Below are positions 18,792-29,947 of a DNA stretch of 64,000 bases, in pieces (position 1 is the stretch's first letter; the number at the start of each line of letters is the position of its first letter). Under the pieces are notes generated by a model. It did not search any database. It saw nothing but the letters and a program-made list of their open reading frames with translations, and was not told the DNA's origin. Made by a program: the position numbers and the translations under genes. Source of the stretch: Lawsonella clevelandensis (GTDB taxonomy: Bacteria > Actinomycetota > Actinomycetes > Mycobacteriales > Mycobacteriaceae). The DNA lies in contig NZ_CP009312.1 in the NCBI RefSeq assembly GCF_001293125.1, positions 434,001 to 498,000 of the forward strand, written 5' to 3'.

Positions 18792-19559
18792 CTAAAACTG
18801 CGCCGCCAGATAATCCCAACGCGGCTGCCGCCCCTCCCCATAGGCATAGGCGGACCGGTATACCGCCTTCACATACGTCATCGCCCGGTTATAGCTCAGA
18901 ATAGCCCGCTGCCACTCCCGCGGAACCAACAAATCCCTTCCGTTAAAGCACAAATAGCGCCCCGCGGCCACCGCTGCATCATCGATATTGTCCGGGCTCA
19001 CCCGCCCGTCGCCATTCGCGTCCACCCCAAAATGTCGCCATGTCTCCGGAATGAACTGGAACGGCCCCATCGCCACGTCATAATGACTATTCCCATCCAG
19101 CACACCCCGATCAGTATCCTGGATGCGCTGCGTATTATTCGTCCCATCCAACTGCACCCCACGAATCTTCTGTGAGGTCGTACCGTCAGCAAAAACCTCC
19201 GCACCCCCATACGTCCCATGCTGACTCTCAATAAAAGCGATGCCCGCCAGCGTCGTCCACCGCAAATGGCATGCCGGCATTGTCTGCTTCAACGTCTGCT
19301 CAGCATTTCCATAAGCCCGTAAAGCACGTGCCGAAAAACCCAACTGCGGCGCCCACCGCTGCGACCACTCCATGAGCTGGTCCGATGTCTGCCCAGGGGC
19401 ATTCGTCGCCACTCCTGGTGCTGGCGCGAACTCTCCCGGCACCTGCTCATCCATGTACTTCGTGGTATCCCAATCCTGGAACACCCAGGCCGCAAAGCCC
19501 ACTCCCACCGCACACATGAGAACGAGCAAGGCCACAACAAGCCGACGCACAATTTTCAC
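18792..19559 (-). CDS. Lytic murein transglycosylase, membrane-anchored (LpqU-like)
   Basis: Predicted peptidoglycan lytic transglycosylase of the SLT_2/MltB group. An N-terminal hydrophobic helix (about residues 6-27) acts as signal or anchor; a mature periplasmic domain follows. The catalytic Glu is in the AGIAFIESQHGTYGG motif (about residue 112), then YDVAMGPFQFIPETWRHFGVDANGDGRVSPDNIDDAAVAAGRYLC, which is the usual MltB-type core, and a conserved YNRAMTYVKAVYRSA segment. There is no lipobox Cys at the end of the signal helix, so it is not an obvious lipoprotein. Between mazG and eno it takes the place of Rv1022. Start is GTG with a weak ribosome site. Confidence 0.88.
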   Translation of the reverse strand: MKIVRRLVVALLVLMCAVGVGFAAWVFQDWDTTKYMDEQVPGEFAPAPGVATNAPGQTSDQLMEWSQRWAPQLGFSARALRAYGNAEQTLKQTMPACHLRWTTLAGIAFIESQHGTYGGAEVFADGTTSQKIRGVQLDGTNNTQRIQDTDRGVLDGNSHYDVAMGPFQFIPETWRHFGVDANGDGRVSPDNIDDAAVAAGRYLCFNGRDLLVPREWQRAILSYNRAMTYVKAVYRSAYAYGEGRQPRWDYLAAQF

Positions 19560-19679
19560 GCAACGAGCCTTTGCAAAGAGTAGGAAATCAAACGGACATC
19601 CGCGACACCAGCCAACGGCGGGATGACGGCAGTTGACGAGACACAGTGCCTACAGGGTAACCAATAAAAACAAACGTGC

Positions 19680-20585
19680 CTACTTGCCGCGCACCCGACT
19701 AAGGAAGTCGAGCGAAACCTTTCTCAGTTTCTCCTCCGCCGACCCCTTACCGTCTTCGGCAGCATCCGCAACTCTGCGAAGAATGGGCGGGATATCAGAG
19801 TCTGCCACCCCGGCGCGACGCGCTCGGTGTACCACCTGTGCGGCAAGGGAGAGAGCCGGCTGCGAGCGGACAATACCGTCCAACGGAGAACGATTTTCGC
19901 GACGCTTCGACGCCTGCCAGAACTCATCTTGCTCAGCCGCCGTAGCAGGAAACCGCCCGCCATTAAAAGCGTACGGCATCCTCCTTTTCAGCTTGTTCAG
20001 CAACGAATCCGCCACATCATCGTAGGTAAAGTGTGCCTCCCCCGATGAGCTCTCCCCCACTGCAGCGTGGAAAAGTACCTCCAAGAACACGTCACCTAAC
20101 TCCGAAACAATCTCAGTAGTCCCCGCAGATGCATCACGAATGGCATCCACCAGCTCATAGGTCTCTTCCAGCAGATATGGCACCAAACTCTCGTGCGTCT
20201 GCTCACTCTCCCAGGGCCCCTGCTGGCGCACCTCCGTCATCACCTGAGCCGCTTCCACCATGCTCATCCCGGCCGGCAGCTCAATCCGTCGCCAAACCCA
20301 CTCGTCGACGTCACCATCACACTGCGGGTAAGCGGCATCCCAGTCCGCCCGCCCCAGAGAAGTAAGAATGTAGCGGGTATCGGCTGGAACATGCGGCGCC
20401 GTCTCGGGAGTCCACTCCTCATCAGTCCGCTTCAGCTCCCCCCACGACTGCAGAGTCGGATAATGCTCCGCGATCTCGGACGTCACCACACACCCACGGG
20501 ATGATTGCAGGGCAGGAACCAACTCTGCCGTCAACAACGTGGGAAAACGACTATCGAGCTGCCAAACAGTAACAATCTCAGCCAC
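19680..20585 (-). CDS. mazG: Nucleoside triphosphate pyrophosphohydrolase MazG
   Basis: House-cleaning NTP pyrophosphatase that removes damaged nucleotides. The single MazG domain is in the second half (about residues 115-215), with the metal-binding EEXXE...EXXD pattern: [10 protein letters not shown] then [13 protein letters not shown]. The N-terminal 100 residues are the extension seen in mycobacterial MazG. Start is GTG at 20585, overlapping the mfd stop by eight bases (GTGGCTGA) and following AAAGGGG, which gives 301 residues. Translationally coupled to mfd. Confidence 0.92.
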   Translation of the reverse strand: MAEIVTVWQLDSRFPTLLTAELVPALQSSRGCVVTSEIAEHYPTLQSWGELKRTDEEWTPETAPHVPADTRYILTSLGRADWDAAYPQCDGDVDEWVWRRIELPAGMSMVEAAQVMTEVRQQGPWESEQTHESLVPYLLEETYELVDAIRDASAGTTEIVSELGDVFLEVLFHAAVGESSSGEAHFTYDDVADSLLNKLKRRMPYAFNGGRFPATAAEQDEFWQASKRRENRSPLDGIVRSQPALSLAAQVVHRARRAGVADSDIPPILRRVADAAEDGKGSAEEKLRKVSLDFLSRVRGK

Positions 20586-23500
20586 GGGAACGCCCCTTTC
20601 GACGCGGGGTAGCGGAAGAAGTAGGCAGAGAAGCGGGCTCCTGCGCCAAAGTGCCCTGAGGAGAGTCCTCTGGGCGCGGAGCATCGAGGGAAATCCGCGG
20701 AAGCCCCTTCACACCGGTAATAAGATCTGCTACCCACTGTAGAAGGTCATCGTCCCGAATTCTCTCCGCCGCCAAATTCTTTCCACCCACCTGCGGTAAC
20801 GGCACTGCAATCTGCTGCACTGCCGCCCGATAACGAGCCTGCGGATAGAGCCGTCGCAACCGCACCTGCTGGGAGTCGGGCAATGGGAAGGGAGAGATAC
20901 GAAGTGTTGTCCCAGTAAGCCCAATATCCGCGATGCCATGCTGCTGTGCCAGCTGGCGAAGCAATGCCACCGAGAACAGCCGGCGCGTCACTTCCGGAAT
21001 CTCGCCATAGCGATCCTCCAACTCCGCCGTCACCGCCGCCAAACGGCTACGATCCCCGGCCTGTGCGATCTTGCGATACGCCTCCAGACGGAGCCGCTCC
21101 CCCTCGATGTAACTAGCCGGGATATGTGCATCCACCGGCAGCTCCACTCGCACCTCGCGCGTCACGGGCTGCTCCAGCGGCTTTCCATCGGCAGCTGCCC
21201 GGAAGGCCTCCACTGCTTCCCCCACCAGACGTACATAGAGATCGAAGCCCACGCCAGCGATATGACCAGATTGTTCCGCTCCCAGCACATTGCCGGCACC
21301 ACGCAACTCCAGGTCCTTCATCGCCACCGCCATGCCAGCACCTAGTTCATTATTCTGAGCAATGGTCTTGAGCCGGTCATACGCGACAGTAGTGAGCGGC
21401 TTACCCGCCGGATAAAGGAAATAGGCGTAGCCACGTTCGCGGGAGCGCCCCACCCGACCACGCAACTGGTGCATCTGGGAAAGCCCCAAACGATCCGCGT
21501 GGTCCACGATCAAAGTATTGGCATTAGAGATATCCAGGCCCGTCTCCACAATGGTGGTACAGACAAGCACATCCCATTCGTGGTTCCAGAAGCCGTCAAC
21601 TGTTTGCTCCAACAGCTGCTCGGACATCTGCCCGTGCGCCACCGCAATACGCGCTTCTGGCACCAGCTCACCCAATTGTGTCGCGACCGCATCAATGTCG
21701 GACACCTTGTTATGGACGAAAAATACCTGTCCATCGCGCAACAGCTCACGGCGAATAGCCGCGGCAACCTGTTTGGGATCATAGGCTCCCACATAGGTGA
21801 GAATAGGCTGCCGGTCTTCCGGTGGGGTGAGGATCGTGGACATCTCCCGGATACCCGCCAAGCTCATCTCCAAGGTGCGCGGAATAGGCGTGGCGGAGAG
21901 CGTCAACACATCCACGTGCGTCCGCAGAGCCTTGATATGCTCCTTGTGCTCCACCCCAAAGCGCTGTTCCTCATCGACGATAACGAGCCCCAGGTTCTTC
22001 CACTGCACGCCCGCCTGCAGCAGCCGGTGAGTGCCAATCACGATGTCGACGGTACCGTCACGGAGCCCGGCGAGGATCTCCCGAGACTCTGCGTGGGAGG
22101 TAAAGCGGGAGAGCCCCTTCACGGTAACGGGGAACCCTGCCATGCGCTCACTAAACGTCTCCAGATGCTGTTGCGCCAACAACGTCGTTGGCACCAATAC
22201 CACCACCTGCTTACCATCTTGGACAGCCTTGAAAGCCGCCCGCATTGCCACTTCGGTCTTGCCGTAGCCCACGTCACCCACGACTACTCGGTCCATGGGG
22301 ACAGGCTTTTCCATATCCTCCTTCACCTCATCGATGGCACGCAGCTGGTCTTCCGTCTCCACATAGGGGAAAGTGTCTTCCATCTCCTGCTGCCAGGGCG
22401 TGTCCGGGGCGAAAGGATGGCCTGGTGCTGCCTGCCGCGCCGCATACAGTTGCACCAGCTCGCCGGCAATCTCCCGGACCGCTTTCCGTGCTTTACGTTT
22501 AGTGTTTTTCCAGTCGGAGCCGCCCATCTTACTGAGAGCCGGCTGTTCCCCACCCACATAACGGCTAAGCTGGTCCAGCTGTTCCATAGGGACATAGAGG
22601 CGGTCCCCACTCTGACCCCGTTTAGAGGCGGCGTATTCAATCACCAGATATTCACGCCGGCTCGTGCCCTCCCCCGTTTTAATAGTCCGCTCCGTCATCT
22701 CCACAAAACGGCCAATCCCATGCTGGTCGTGCACCACCAGGTCACCTGCCTTAAGTGCCAACGGGTCAACGGCGTTCCGGCGCTTCGCCGTGCGGGAGCG
22801 GCGGTTGCTCACTGTTCCCACTCGCGAGCCCGTCAGATCAGGTTCGGACAGGATGAGGAGTTCCGGAAGTGCAATGCCGTTTCGACACTGTCCTGCCAGA
22901 AAGTTGAGAGCCCCCGCTTGCGGAGATGCGCCCGGCGCAAGCTGGTGCATCACCACGTTGCGGTCACGGAACTGCTGGTGTAGGCGCCGGTAGGTGGTAG
23001 CGGGACCAATAACGAACACTGGCGTGCCGTCTTTCCCCAGACGATGCTGCAGCCCCTCAACTAGTTCTTCAACCGCTGCTAGGTCGCCGCGCGGCGCTGG
23101 TGCCGCTGACCACGGGATATCCCGGGTGGGAGTATCTGCATCCGCTTCGACGTTTAACATGCCCGGCGGGTTGAGGACCCACCAGCGGCCGTCCTTCTCG
23201 AGTGTTTCCCGCTGGACGTCCCGGAGGGTACGGTAGGCACCTTGTCCTAGGCGGAGAAGGTCAATGGGGGCCTGTCCGCCCTCGGCTGCACTCTCCCACG
23301 AGGCTGCAAGGAATTCCGCGCAGGTGCGGGTGAGGTCTGCGGTACGCGTCCGGATTTTCTCCTGGTCACACACCACCGTAAGGGCTCGTGTGGGGAGAAA
23401 GCTGGGCAGCAGGCAGAGTTCTTCGGACGCTAGCGCCGGGATAAAGGCCTCACGCCCCGCTACCGGCACCCCTTGGGCGAGTTTGTCGAGCATGTCAGCA

Positions 23501-24330
23501 ATGGCCGCATGACCGGCTAGCTCTTGGTAGAGCTCGGCAGCCCGATACTCCACCTGTGCTGTCATGAGGAGTTCCGAGCAGGGGTACATGGCGACCCAGG
23601 TAAGGTCGGCGTCCGGAATAGTGCGCTGGTCTGCCACTGAGAAGGTACGAATATCGGAGATTTCATCTCCCCAGAATTCAATACGCACGGGGTGTTCAGC
23701 GGTGGCGGGGAAAATGTCAATGATTCCGCCTCGGACCGCGAAGTCACCACGGCGAGACACCAAATCCACACGCTCGTAGGCGAGCTGAGCGAGCAGAGTC
23801 GGCACCTCAGAAAACTCTATTTCTTGATCGACGTGCAGGATCAGTGGTGGTGTCTGGGCCAGCGAAGCTTGGATGGGTTGGATCAGCGAGCGGGTGGCAG
23901 CAACCACCACACGAAGTGGCGCTACCGGACTATGTGGATCAGGATGAGCCGCAAGGTGGAGCCGATGTAACACTTCCAGACGCCGCCCCACCGTATCGAT
24001 GGAGGGAGAAAGACGTTCATGCGGAAGGGTCTCCCAACTGGGGAAGAACGCGACGTCATCGCCCAGATAAGTGGCGAGTTCCGCTGTCAGTTCCTCCCCT
24101 TCGTGGCCGGTGGCCGTCACCACGAGGAGGGGGGTGCGGGTGGCAAGTGCGGAGAGTAGAAGCGGCCGAGCTGCATCGCTGCTGTTGATGGTAAGAGAGT
24201 GTGTTGTGCCTGACGCATCCGCGAGTAACTCCTGTATAGCAGGGTTCGGGAGGGCCAGAGCAAGCGGAGCCTGGCCCGGGGGGATGTCGCAATGTGTACC
24301 TTGCAGGGTCGGAACAGAAGGGTTGGTCAC
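20578..24330 (-). CDS. mfd: Transcription-repair coupling factor
   Basis: SF2 DNA translocase that displaces stalled RNA polymerase and recruits UvrA. About 1250 residues, full length. In order: UvrB-homology region, CarD-like RNA-polymerase interaction domain around [23 protein letters not shown], helicase motif [15 protein letters not shown], motif [14 protein letters not shown], motif [17 protein letters not shown], and the RecG-like TRG motif in [19 protein letters not shown], then the C-terminal Mfd domain ([21 protein letters not shown] is partly typical). The start is a GTG at 24330 giving [10 protein letters not shown]; the longer frame would run into rmlA on the other strand. Only 22 bp separate it from the rmlA start. 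Confidence 0.95.
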   Translation of the reverse strand: MTNPSVPTLQGTHCDIPPGQAPLALALPNPAIQELLADASGTTHSLTINSSDAARPLLLSALATRTPLLVVTATGHEGEELTAELATYLGDDVAFFPSWETLPHERLSPSIDTVGRRLEVLHRLHLAAHPDPHSPVAPLRVVVAATRSLIQPIQASLAQTPPLILHVDQEIEFSEVPTLLAQLAYERVDLVSRRGDFAVRGGIIDIFPATAEHPVRIEFWGDEISDIRTFSVADQRTIPDADLTWVAMYPCSELLMTAQVEYRAAELYQELAGHAAIADMLDKLAQGVPVAGREAFIPALASEELCLLPSFLPTRALTVVCDQEKIRTRTADLTRTCAEFLAASWESAAEGGQAPIDLLRLGQGAYRTLRDVQRETLEKDGRWWVLNPPGMLNVEADADTPTRDIPWSAAPAPRGDLAAVEELVEGLQHRLGKDGTPVFVIGPATTYRRLHQQFRDRNVVMHQLAPGASPQAGALNFLAGQCRNGIALPELLILSEPDLTGSRVGTVSNRRSRTAKRRNAVDPLALKAGDLVVHDQHGIGRFVEMTERTIKTGEGTSRREYLVIEYAASKRGQSGDRLYVPMEQLDQLSRYVGGEQPALSKMGGSDWKNTKRKARKAVREIAGELVQLYAARQAAPGHPFAPDTPWQQEMEDTFPYVETEDQLRAIDEVKEDMEKPVPMDRVVVGDVGYGKTEVAMRAAFKAVQDGKQVVVLVPTTLLAQQHLETFSERMAGFPVTVKGLSRFTSHAESREILAGLRDGTVDIVIGTHRLLQAGVQWKNLGLVIVDEEQRFGVEHKEHIKALRTHVDVLTLSATPIPRTLEMSLAGIREMSTILTPPEDRQPILTYVGAYDPKQVAAAIRRELLRDGQVFFVHNKVSDIDAVATQLGELVPEARIAVAHGQMSEQLLEQTVDGFWNHEWDVLVCTTIVETGLDISNANTLIVDHADRLGLSQMHQLRGRVGRSRERGYAYFLYPAGKPLTTVAYDRLKTIAQNNELGAGMAVAMKDLELRGAGNVLGAEQSGHIAGVGFDLYVRLVGEAVEAFRAAADGKPLEQPVTREVRVELPVDAHIPASYIEGERLRLEAYRKIAQAGDRSRLAAVTAELEDRYGEIPEVTRRLFSVALLRQLAQQHGIADIGLTGTTLRISPFPLPDSQQVRLRRLYPQARYRAAVQQIAVPLPQVGGKNLAAERIRDDDLLQWVADLITGVKGLPRISLDAPRPEDSPQGTLAQEPASLPTSSATPRRKGRSRG

Positions 24331-24352
24331 GCTTCTAGCGTAAACTAGAAGT
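24331..24352. promoter_or_regulatory. Overlapping divergent -10 elements and inverted repeat between mfd and rmlA
   Basis: The 22 bp between the two start codons contain a perfect inverted repeat CTTCTAG-N6-CTAGAAG at 24332-24351. On the plus strand TAAACT (24341-24346) is six bases before the rmlA ATG; on the minus strand TACGCT (24342-24337) is six bases before the mfd GTG. Neither gene has a Shine-Dalgarno. Both transcripts would be leaderless and the two -10 elements share bases. Confidence 0.5.
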
Positions 24353-25222
24353 ATGCGTGGCATAATTTTGGCGGGCGGCACGGGGTCGCGTCTTTTTCCA
24401 ATGACGACGGCAGTCAGCAAGCAGTTGCTCCCCGTCTATGACAAGCCCATGATCTACTACCCGCTCTCCACCCTCATGCTGGCGGGTATAGAGGACATCC
24501 TCATCATCACCACCCCCGTAGATCGACCGCAATTCGAGCGTTTATTAGGTGACGGTAGCCATCTGGGTGTGCGGCTCCAGTACTTGTCACAAGATGCTCC
24601 TGAGGGGCTCGCGCAAGCCTTTGTGTTGGGTGCAGATTTCATTGGGGAGGAACGAGTTGCCCTGATTTTGGGCGACAATATTTTCTACGGCCCGCGGCTC
24701 GGTACCCAGCTGCGACGTTTCTCCGACGTTGATGGTGGGGCGATCTTTGCGTACCAAGTGCGTGAGCCGCAAGCCTATGGTGTGGTGGATTTTGATGCCA
24801 CCGGCACCGCCTTGTCGATTGAAGAGAAACCTGCACATCCTCGCTCGCCCTTCGCTATCCCCGGTCTGTACTTCTACGACAATTCGGTGATTGAGGTAGC
24901 GCGGACTCTAAAGAAGTCCCCCCGCGGCGAATACGAGATCACTGACGTCAACCGCCACTATTTGGATGCAGGAAAACTGCACGTCGAGGTACTTCCCCGC
25001 GGTACCTGTTGGATGGACACGGGCACTGTTGATGACCTGATGAGTGCAGGCGACTATGTGCGCGCAGTCGAGCAACGCCAGGGGCAGAAGATCGGTGCTC
25101 CCGAAGAGGTGGCGTGGCGTCTAGGGCTGATTGATAACGCCCAATTACGGTCCGCGGCAGCCCGACACACCTCATCTGGCTATGGCGATTACCTATTAGC
25201 CCTGCTCGATGGGTTACACTAA
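24353..25222 (+). CDS. rmlA: Glucose-1-phosphate thymidylyltransferase
   Basis: Makes dTDP-glucose, the first step to dTDP-rhamnose, which in this group is used for the linker that joins arabinogalactan to peptidoglycan. The 289-residue product has the nucleotidyl-transferase start [16 protein letters not shown], the [26 protein letters not shown] segment that is diagnostic of Rml[11 protein letters not shown], and the C-terminal [15 protein letters not shown] and [12 protein letters not shown] motifs. The ATG is probably leaderless. It stands opposite mfd and upstream of tRNA-Gln. Confidence 0.94.
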   Translation: MRGIILAGGTGSRLFPMTTAVSKQLLPVYDKPMIYYPLSTLMLAGIEDILIITTPVDRPQFERLLGDGSHLGVRLQYLSQDAPEGLAQAFVLGADFIGEERVALILGDNIFYGPRLGTQLRRFSDVDGGAIFAYQVREPQAYGVVDFDATGTALSIEEKPAHPRSPFAIPGLYFYDNSVIEVARTLKKSPRGEYEITDVNRHYLDAGKLHVEVLPRGTCWMDTGTVDDLMSAGDYVRAVEQRQGQKIGAPEEVAWRLGLIDNAQLRSAAARHTSSGYGDYLLALLDGLH

Positions 25223-25273
25223 GAAAGCTTCGGAGGCCTGCCTCTGATGTTCGCCGCACAACTGTGCAGACGA

Positions 25274-25345
25274 TCTCCCGTGGTGTAATCGGCAACACTA
25301 CTGGTTTTGGTCCAGTCATTCTAGGTTCGAGTCCTGGCGGGAGAG
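25274..25345 (+). tRNA. tRNA-Gln (anticodon UUG)
   Basis: A 72-base cloverleaf. Acceptor TCTCCCG pairs with CGGGAGA, discriminator G. D arm GTGT/ACAC. Anticodon stem ACTGG/CCAGT with loop TTTTGGT, so anticodon TTG. T arm CTAGG-TTCGAGT-CCTGG (one G-U pair). No CCA encoded. Confidence 0.95.
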
Positions 25346-25397
25346 CTACTTTTCCTCCGTCCGGTATCCGCCCTACGGGTACCGCAACAGTCACCAT

Positions 25398-25437
25398 AAC
25401 TACGCCCCACTTGCAGAATGGCAGGTGGGGCATAGTT
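25398..25437. terminator. Hairpin between tRNA-Gln and cysE
   Basis: Imperfect inverted repeat of about 17 bp around the core GCCCCAC/GTGGGGC, with flanking AACTA and TAGTT arms. It is placed between the end of tRNA-Gln (plus strand) and the end of cysE (minus strand), so it may serve both. No clear T run follows. Confidence 0.5.
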
Positions 25438-25470
25438 AATGTGTGGGATGGTTGTGGGAAAACGTGGTCC

Positions 25471-26055
25471 TTAGATATAGATCGCCGGATCAATGTATTC
25501 AGCGGGATCCACCAAGAGCTCCGTCTGGTCTGCCCCACGCTGGCGCACCTCTGCGGGGATGCCAATAAGGATCGAGTGCGGCGGGGCGTCATGGACGACT
25601 ACCGCATTGGCACCAATGGCACAGTCATCTCCGATGACGACCGGGCCAAGTACTTTGGCGCCGCAGCCCACCTGGACACGATTTCCCACAGTGGGGTGGC
25701 GCTTGCCGGTGGCGAGGGAACGCCCGCCGAGAGTGACACCGTGGTAAAGCATGACATCGTCTCCTACCTCGGCTGTCTCACCAATGACGACGCCCATGCC
25801 GTGGTCAATGAAGAACCGACGCCCAATAGTGGCACCGGGATGAATCTCGATACCGGTGAAGGAACGGACGATTTGGGAACCCAGCCGGGCGAACGGCCGA
25901 AGAGGTTGAATCTGCCACATGGCATGGAAAACACGGTACGCCCAGATGGCATGGAGACCGGAGTACACCAAAGCATTTTCGAGATCTCCGCGGGAGGCGG
26001 GGTCATGCGCACGCGCATTCTGCAGATCTTCGCGGATGAGCGCGAGAATATTCAC
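25471..26055 (-). CDS. cysE: Serine O-acetyltransferase
   Basis: Acetylates serine for cysteine synthesis. The 194-residue product is the short CysE form. The left-handed beta-helix is clear from [44 protein letters not shown] onward; the catalytic His is in the FIDHGMG motif and the second conserved His in KRHPTVG. The helix ends with [22 protein letters not shown]. It follows cysK on the same strand with a hairpin between, so the two make one cysteine-synthesis unit. Confidence 0.95.
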   Translation of the reverse strand: MNILALIREDLQNARAHDPASRGDLENALVYSGLHAIWAYRVFHAMWQIQPLRPFARLGSQIVRSFTGIEIHPGATIGRRFFIDHGMGVVIGETAEVGDDVMLYHGVTLGGRSLATGKRHPTVGNRVQVGCGAKVLGPVVIGDDCAIGANAVVVHDAPPHSILIGIPAEVRQRGADQTELLVDPAEYIDPAIYI

Positions 26056-26075
26056 GTCAAGTTCCTCTTATAAAC

Positions 26076-26115
26076 ATCAGAGAAGTCCCGCGCGAACGCG
26101 CGGAACTTCTCTGAT
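26076..26115. terminator. Hairpin between cysK and cysE
   Basis: Inverted repeat of 18 bp per arm with one mismatch, arms ATCAGAGAAGT...CGCGCG and its complement, loop AACG. It lies between the cysK stop and the cysE start on the minus strand. It could reduce read-through from cysK into cysE or protect an mRNA end. Confidence 0.6.
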
Positions 26116-26151
26116 CCTATCGTTTTCGATGAGGGGAAAGAAAGGAAACGA

Positions 26152-27084
26152 CTAGTCGCGAATGTCGTCGAAGAGGATGGTGGAAACATAGCGCTCACCA
26201 AAGTCCGGGACGATGACAACGATGTTCTTGCCCTCATTCTCCGGCCGTTCAGCTACTTGCAGGGCAGCATAGAGAGCAGCACCTGCCGAGATACCACCAA
26301 GGATGCCTTCGTCACGCCCCGCTTTGCGGGCTGTCGCCACCGCGTCCTCGTCCGTGACGTCGATAACTTCGCTGTAGACCTCGCGATCCAACACGTCGGG
26401 GACGAAGTTAGCGCCCAAACCCTGAATCTTGTGCGGGCCGGCGTGCCCTTCGGAGAGAAGCGGGGAACCAGCCGGCTCAACCAGCACAATCTGCACAGCC
26501 GGATTGGCCTTCTTGAGTTCCTGGCCGACACCGGTCAGGGTGCCACCGGTACCAACACCGGCCACAAAAATATCCACCTTGCCGTCAGTGTCGCGGAGGA
26601 TTTCCTGCGCGGTGGTCTGGCGGTGGATTTCGGGGTTAGCGGGGTTAGCAAACTGGCTAGCCAAGATGGAGTTGGGGGTGGAGGACACAATTTCCTTGGC
26701 CCGATCAACCGCACCTTGCATTCCGTCGGCTCCCGGTGTGAGTTCAATTTCGGCACCGAAAGCCTTGAGCATCACCTGCCGCTCTTTCGACATGGTCTCC
26801 GGCATGGTGAGAATAACCTTGTAGCCGCGGGCTGCACCGACCATAGCGAGGGCGATGCCGGTGTTTCCGGAAGTGCCTTCCACGATGGTGCCGCCAGCCT
26901 TCAGCTCGCCGGACTTCTCGGCAGCGTCAATAATGGCGCGCCCAATCCGGTCTTTTACAGAGTTGGCGGGGTTGAAGTACTCGAGTTTAGCGAGCACGGT
27001 GGCGCCAGCGTTGGCGGTCAGCCGGTTGAGCCGCACGAGCGGAGTGTTGCCGATGGTTTCGGTGACGTCGTTGTAAATAGCCAT
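26152..27084 (-). CDS. cysK: Cysteine synthase A (O-acetylserine sulfhydrylase)
   Basis: PLP enzyme that forms cysteine from O-acetylserine and sulfide. The 310-residue product begins [22 protein letters not shown], with the PLP lysine in [13 protein letters not shown] (about Lys44), the substrate loop [13 protein letters not shown], and the [11 protein letters not shown] phosphate-binding loop. The ATG at 27084 follows AGAGGAG at a seven-base spacing; the open frame upstream is not supported. Divergent from glmU. Confidence 0.96.
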   Translation of the reverse strand: MAIYNDVTETIGNTPLVRLNRLTANAGATVLAKLEYFNPANSVKDRIGRAIIDAAEKSGELKAGGTIVEGTSGNTGIALAMVGAARGYKVILTMPETMSKERQVMLKAFGAEIELTPGADGMQGAVDRAKEIVSSTPNSILASQFANPANPEIHRQTTAQEILRDTDGKVDIFVAGVGTGGTLTGVGQELKKANPAVQIVLVEPAGSPLLSEGHAGPHKIQGLGANFVPDVLDREVYSEVIDVTDEDAVATARKAGRDEGILGGISAGAALYAALQVAERPENEGKNIVVIVPDFGERYVSTILFDDIRD

Positions 27085-27247
27085 GAGGGGCTCCTCTTTT
27101 GTAGTGCTCATTAACGCTCCAACGGGCAGACCGTTGGTTCTGATATTTCCATACTGCTCGGTTGAATGCGAGCATGACGAGTTTCGTTCACCATGATGAA
27201 AAGAACGTAAGATGGAAGAGATCATCTTTCCGAGCGCAGAGGGATTT

Positions 27248-28747
27248 ATGTCTAAAACTGCTGCATCGCCCATTGCCGTTATCGTTCTGGCGGCTGGTCT
27301 GGGCACGCGAATGAAATCCTCCACCCCCAAGATGCTCCATGAACTGTGTGGCCGTTCCATGCTCTCGCATGCGGTCCATGCGGCCGCTGGCGTATCTCCG
27401 GACCATATTGTGGTGGTGACGGGTCACCAGCGGGAACGTGTGCAGCAGGCGGTGGCAGGCATTGCGGAGGAGCTCAACCGCCCTGTTCTCACTGCCGTGC
27501 AGGAAGAACAGAATGGCACCGGCCATGCTGTGATGTGCGGTTTATCCGCTCTGCCGGAGGATTTCACCGGGACCATTCTGGTGACAACCTCCGATGTGCC
27601 AATGTTGGACTCCGCCACTTTGCATGACCTGCTGGATGTCCACGACCAGCACCCGCGCCCGGCAGTCACAGTATTGACGGCCACCGTCCCCGACCCCACT
27701 GGCTATGGTCGTATCGTCCGTAACTCTAACGGCGAGGTCCTTTCCATCGTCGAGCAGGCGGATGCCAGCGAGGATGAGAAGGTCATCAACGAGGTGAACT
27801 CGGGCGTGTACGCTTTTGACGCAACCCAGCTGCGGCGCTCCCTGGAACTCCTAGATACAAATAATGAGCAGGGCGAACTCTATCTCACCGATGTTATTTC
27901 TATCGCTCGCCAGGCCGACCGTCCGGTGCGTGCACACCGTCTTGACGACGCCTTCGTTGTCGCCGGCGTCAACAACCGTGTGCAGATGGCGGAAGTCGCC
28001 GCGGAAATGAACCGCCGTATTCTCACCCATTGGATGACGGAGGGCGTCACTATTGTTGATCCTCTTAACACCTGGATCGACGTGGATGTGGAACTTTCCC
28101 GCGACGTCACGATCTTGCCTGGCTGCCAGCTTCATGGCACCACAACAGTAGCTGAAGCCGCCACCATTGGCCCCGACTGTTCTCTCACCAATATCACAGT
28201 GGGACGAGACGCTGAAGTGGTCCGCGCCCATGGATCCGATGCGGTGATCGGTGACGGCGCCACAGTGGGCCCCTGGGCGTACCTGCGTCCTGGTACCAAT
28301 CTGGGCCCCGAATCGAAGATGGGTACTTTCACAGAGATGAAGAACGCCACCATTGGTCGCGGTACCAAAGTGCCGCACCTCAGCTATGTGGGCGATGCCA
28401 CTGTGGGCGAGTACTCCAATATTGGGGCAGCCAGCGTCTTTGTTAACTACGACGGAGTACACAAACACCACACCACTATCGGTTCTCATGTACGGATGGG
28501 GTCCGACACTATGTATGTTGCCCCCGTGACAGTGGGTGACGGCGTCTACTCCGGGGCTGGCACTATCATTCGCCGCGATGTTCCACCCGGAGCTCTCACC
28601 TACAGTGATGCTCCCCAACGCATCGTCGAAAACTGGGTGCTCAACCACCGTGCTGGCACCGCGGCGGCCACTGCTGCCTCACAAGCTCAGGCAGAAGCCA
28701 CAGCCGCGGAGCCCGGCAACGACTCTGTCGAGGACTCTGCACAGTAG
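27248..28747 (+). CDS. glmU: Bifunctional GlcNAc-1-P uridyltransferase / glucosamine-1-P acetyltransferase
   Basis: Makes UDP-GlcNAc, precursor of peptidoglycan, arabinogalactan linker and mycothiol. About 499 residues. The N-terminal pyrophosphorylase domain starts [17 protein letters not shown] and has QNGTGHAV and VNSGVYAFD; the C-terminal left-handed beta-helix has the acetyltransferase features [40 protein letters not shown]. An Ala/Gln-rich tail follows. The ATG at 27248 is preferred since it follows AGAGGGA and matches the family start; an ATG at 27212 is also in frame. It is followed by prs, as in other actinobacteria. Confidence 0.95.
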   Translation: MSKTAASPIAVIVLAAGLGTRMKSSTPKMLHELCGRSMLSHAVHAAAGVSPDHIVVVTGHQRERVQQAVAGIAEELNRPVLTAVQEEQNGTGHAVMCGLSALPEDFTGTILVTTSDVPMLDSATLHDLLDVHDQHPRPAVTVLTATVPDPTGYGRIVRNSNGEVLSIVEQADASEDEKVINEVNSGVYAFDATQLRRSLELLDTNNEQGELYLTDVISIARQADRPVRAHRLDDAFVVAGVNNRVQMAEVAAEMNRRILTHWMTEGVTIVDPLNTWIDVDVELSRDVTILPGCQLHGTTTVAEAATIGPDCSLTNITVGRDAEVVRAHGSDAVIGDGATVGPWAYLRPGTNLGPESKMGTFTEMKNATIGRGTKVPHLSYVGDATVGEYSNIGAASVFVNYDGVHKHHTTIGSHVRMGSDTMYVAPVTVGDGVYSGAGTIIRRDVPPGALTYSDAPQRIVENWVLNHRAGTAAATAASQAQAEATAAEPGNDSVEDSAQ

Positions 28748-28851
28748 CTTCTGGGAAGAGGCTTCCGGTGGAGAAAATTTATCGAGAAGGCCTCTCATCC
28801 ACTAACGTTGAAACTACCCACCGATACCACAATTGAGGATAGCGATTCCCT

Positions 28852-29829
28852 TTGTCCAGTAAATGCAGCCCTCAGGAAAAGAACCTTATTCTCATCTCCG
28901 GGCGTGCACACCCGGAGCTCGCCGAAGAAGTAGCACAAGAGCTTGGTGTCACCCTCACGAAGACCACGATGCGAAGCTTCGCCAATGGGGAACTCTTCGT
29001 CCGCTATGAAGAGTCCGTACGTGGTACGGATGCGTTCGTCATCCAGAGTTTCCCGGCTCCACTCAATGAGTGGCTGGTGGAACTGCTCATCATGATTGAT
29101 GCTTTGAAGCGCGGTTCCGCTAACCACATCACCGCGATTCTGCCCTTCTACCCCTACGCTCGTCAGGATAAGAAGCATCTGGGTCGTGAACCCGTGTCTG
29201 CTCGCCTTATTGCTGACCTTCTGAAGACTGCCGGTGCCGACCGCATTGTGTCAGTCGACCTACACACCGACCAGATCCAAGGCTTCTTCGACGGTCCGGT
29301 CGACCACATGCATGCCATGGGGCAACTCGCCCAGTATGTGAAGGACAACTACGGCACTAAAAACATGGTGGTCGTGTCCCCCGATGCTGGCCGTGTGAAG
29401 GCTGCCGAAAAGTGGGCCAATATTCTCGATGGTGCACCGCTGGCCTTCGTCCACAAGACGCGCGATCCACGTGTCGCCAACCAGATCGTTGCTCACCGCG
29501 TCATCGGTGACGTGAAAGGCCGCACCTGTGTCCTCATCGACGACATGATTGACACCGGTGGCACCATTGCTGGCGCCGTGAAGATCCTCAAAGAAGCAGG
29601 CGCGGGCGACGTTATTATTGCCTGCACGCACGGCGTTTTTTCCGACCCGGCTGCGGAGCGCCTTGCTAACTGTGGCGCTAAGGAAGTCATCACCACGAAC
29701 ACGCTGCCCATCCCGGAGGAGCACCAGTTCGATAACCTCACGGTGCTGTCGATGGCCCCGCTGCTAGCTGCTACCATCAGCGAGATCTTCAACAATGGTT
29801 CAGTTACTGCCCTCTTTGGAGGAGCTTAA
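28852..29829 (+). CDS. prs: Ribose-phosphate pyrophosphokinase
   Basis: Makes PRPP for nucleotides, histidine, tryptophan and, in this group, the arabinose donor decaprenyl-phosphoryl arabinose. The 325-residue product has the family motifs MRSFANGELFVRYEESVRG, PFYPYARQDKKHLGREPVSA, SVDLHTDQIQGFF, and the PRPP-binding loop CVLIDDMIDTGGTI. The predicted start is TTG with a GAGGAT about eleven bases upstream. A strong intrinsic terminator follows. Confidence 0.95.
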   Translation: MSSKCSPQEKNLILISGRAHPELAEEVAQELGVTLTKTTMRSFANGELFVRYEESVRGTDAFVIQSFPAPLNEWLVELLIMIDALKRGSANHITAILPFYPYARQDKKHLGREPVSARLIADLLKTAGADRIVSVDLHTDQIQGFFDGPVDHMHAMGQLAQYVKDNYGTKNMVVVSPDAGRVKAAEKWANILDGAPLAFVHKTRDPRVANQIVAHRVIGDVKGRTCVLIDDMIDTGGTIAGAVKILKEAGAGDVIIACTHGVFSDPAAERLANCGAKEVITTNTLPIPEEHQFDNLTVLSMAPLLAATISEIFNNGSVTALFGGA

Positions 29830-29853
29830 GGCTTTCTCCCCGAACTCTCTCAC

Positions 29854-29891
29854 AGAAGTGGCTATCGACAGGTCGATAGCCACTTCTTTTT
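29854..29891 (+). terminator. Rho-independent terminator after prs
   Basis: A 16-bp near-perfect stem with arms AGAAGTGGCTATCGAC and GTCGATAGCCACTTCT and a very short loop, followed directly by a T-rich run (TTTTTCT). It is the most canonical intrinsic terminator in the window and ends the glmU-prs unit. Confidence 0.85.
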
Positions 29892-29947
29892 CTGCGCGTG
29901 ACGGATGTGGAGCCGCCGTACCCGCGGTAGTGTTCTGGCGGCGGAGT

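Noticed and set aside
21469-22983. 504-codon open frame on the plus strand opposite mfd
   Set aside because: It mirrors the mfd coding strand, has no family motifs and no ribosome site; long antisense frames are expected opposite high-GC genes.
27851-28648. 265-codon open frame opposite glmU
   Set aside because: Complement of the beta-helix repeats of GlmU; no independent support.
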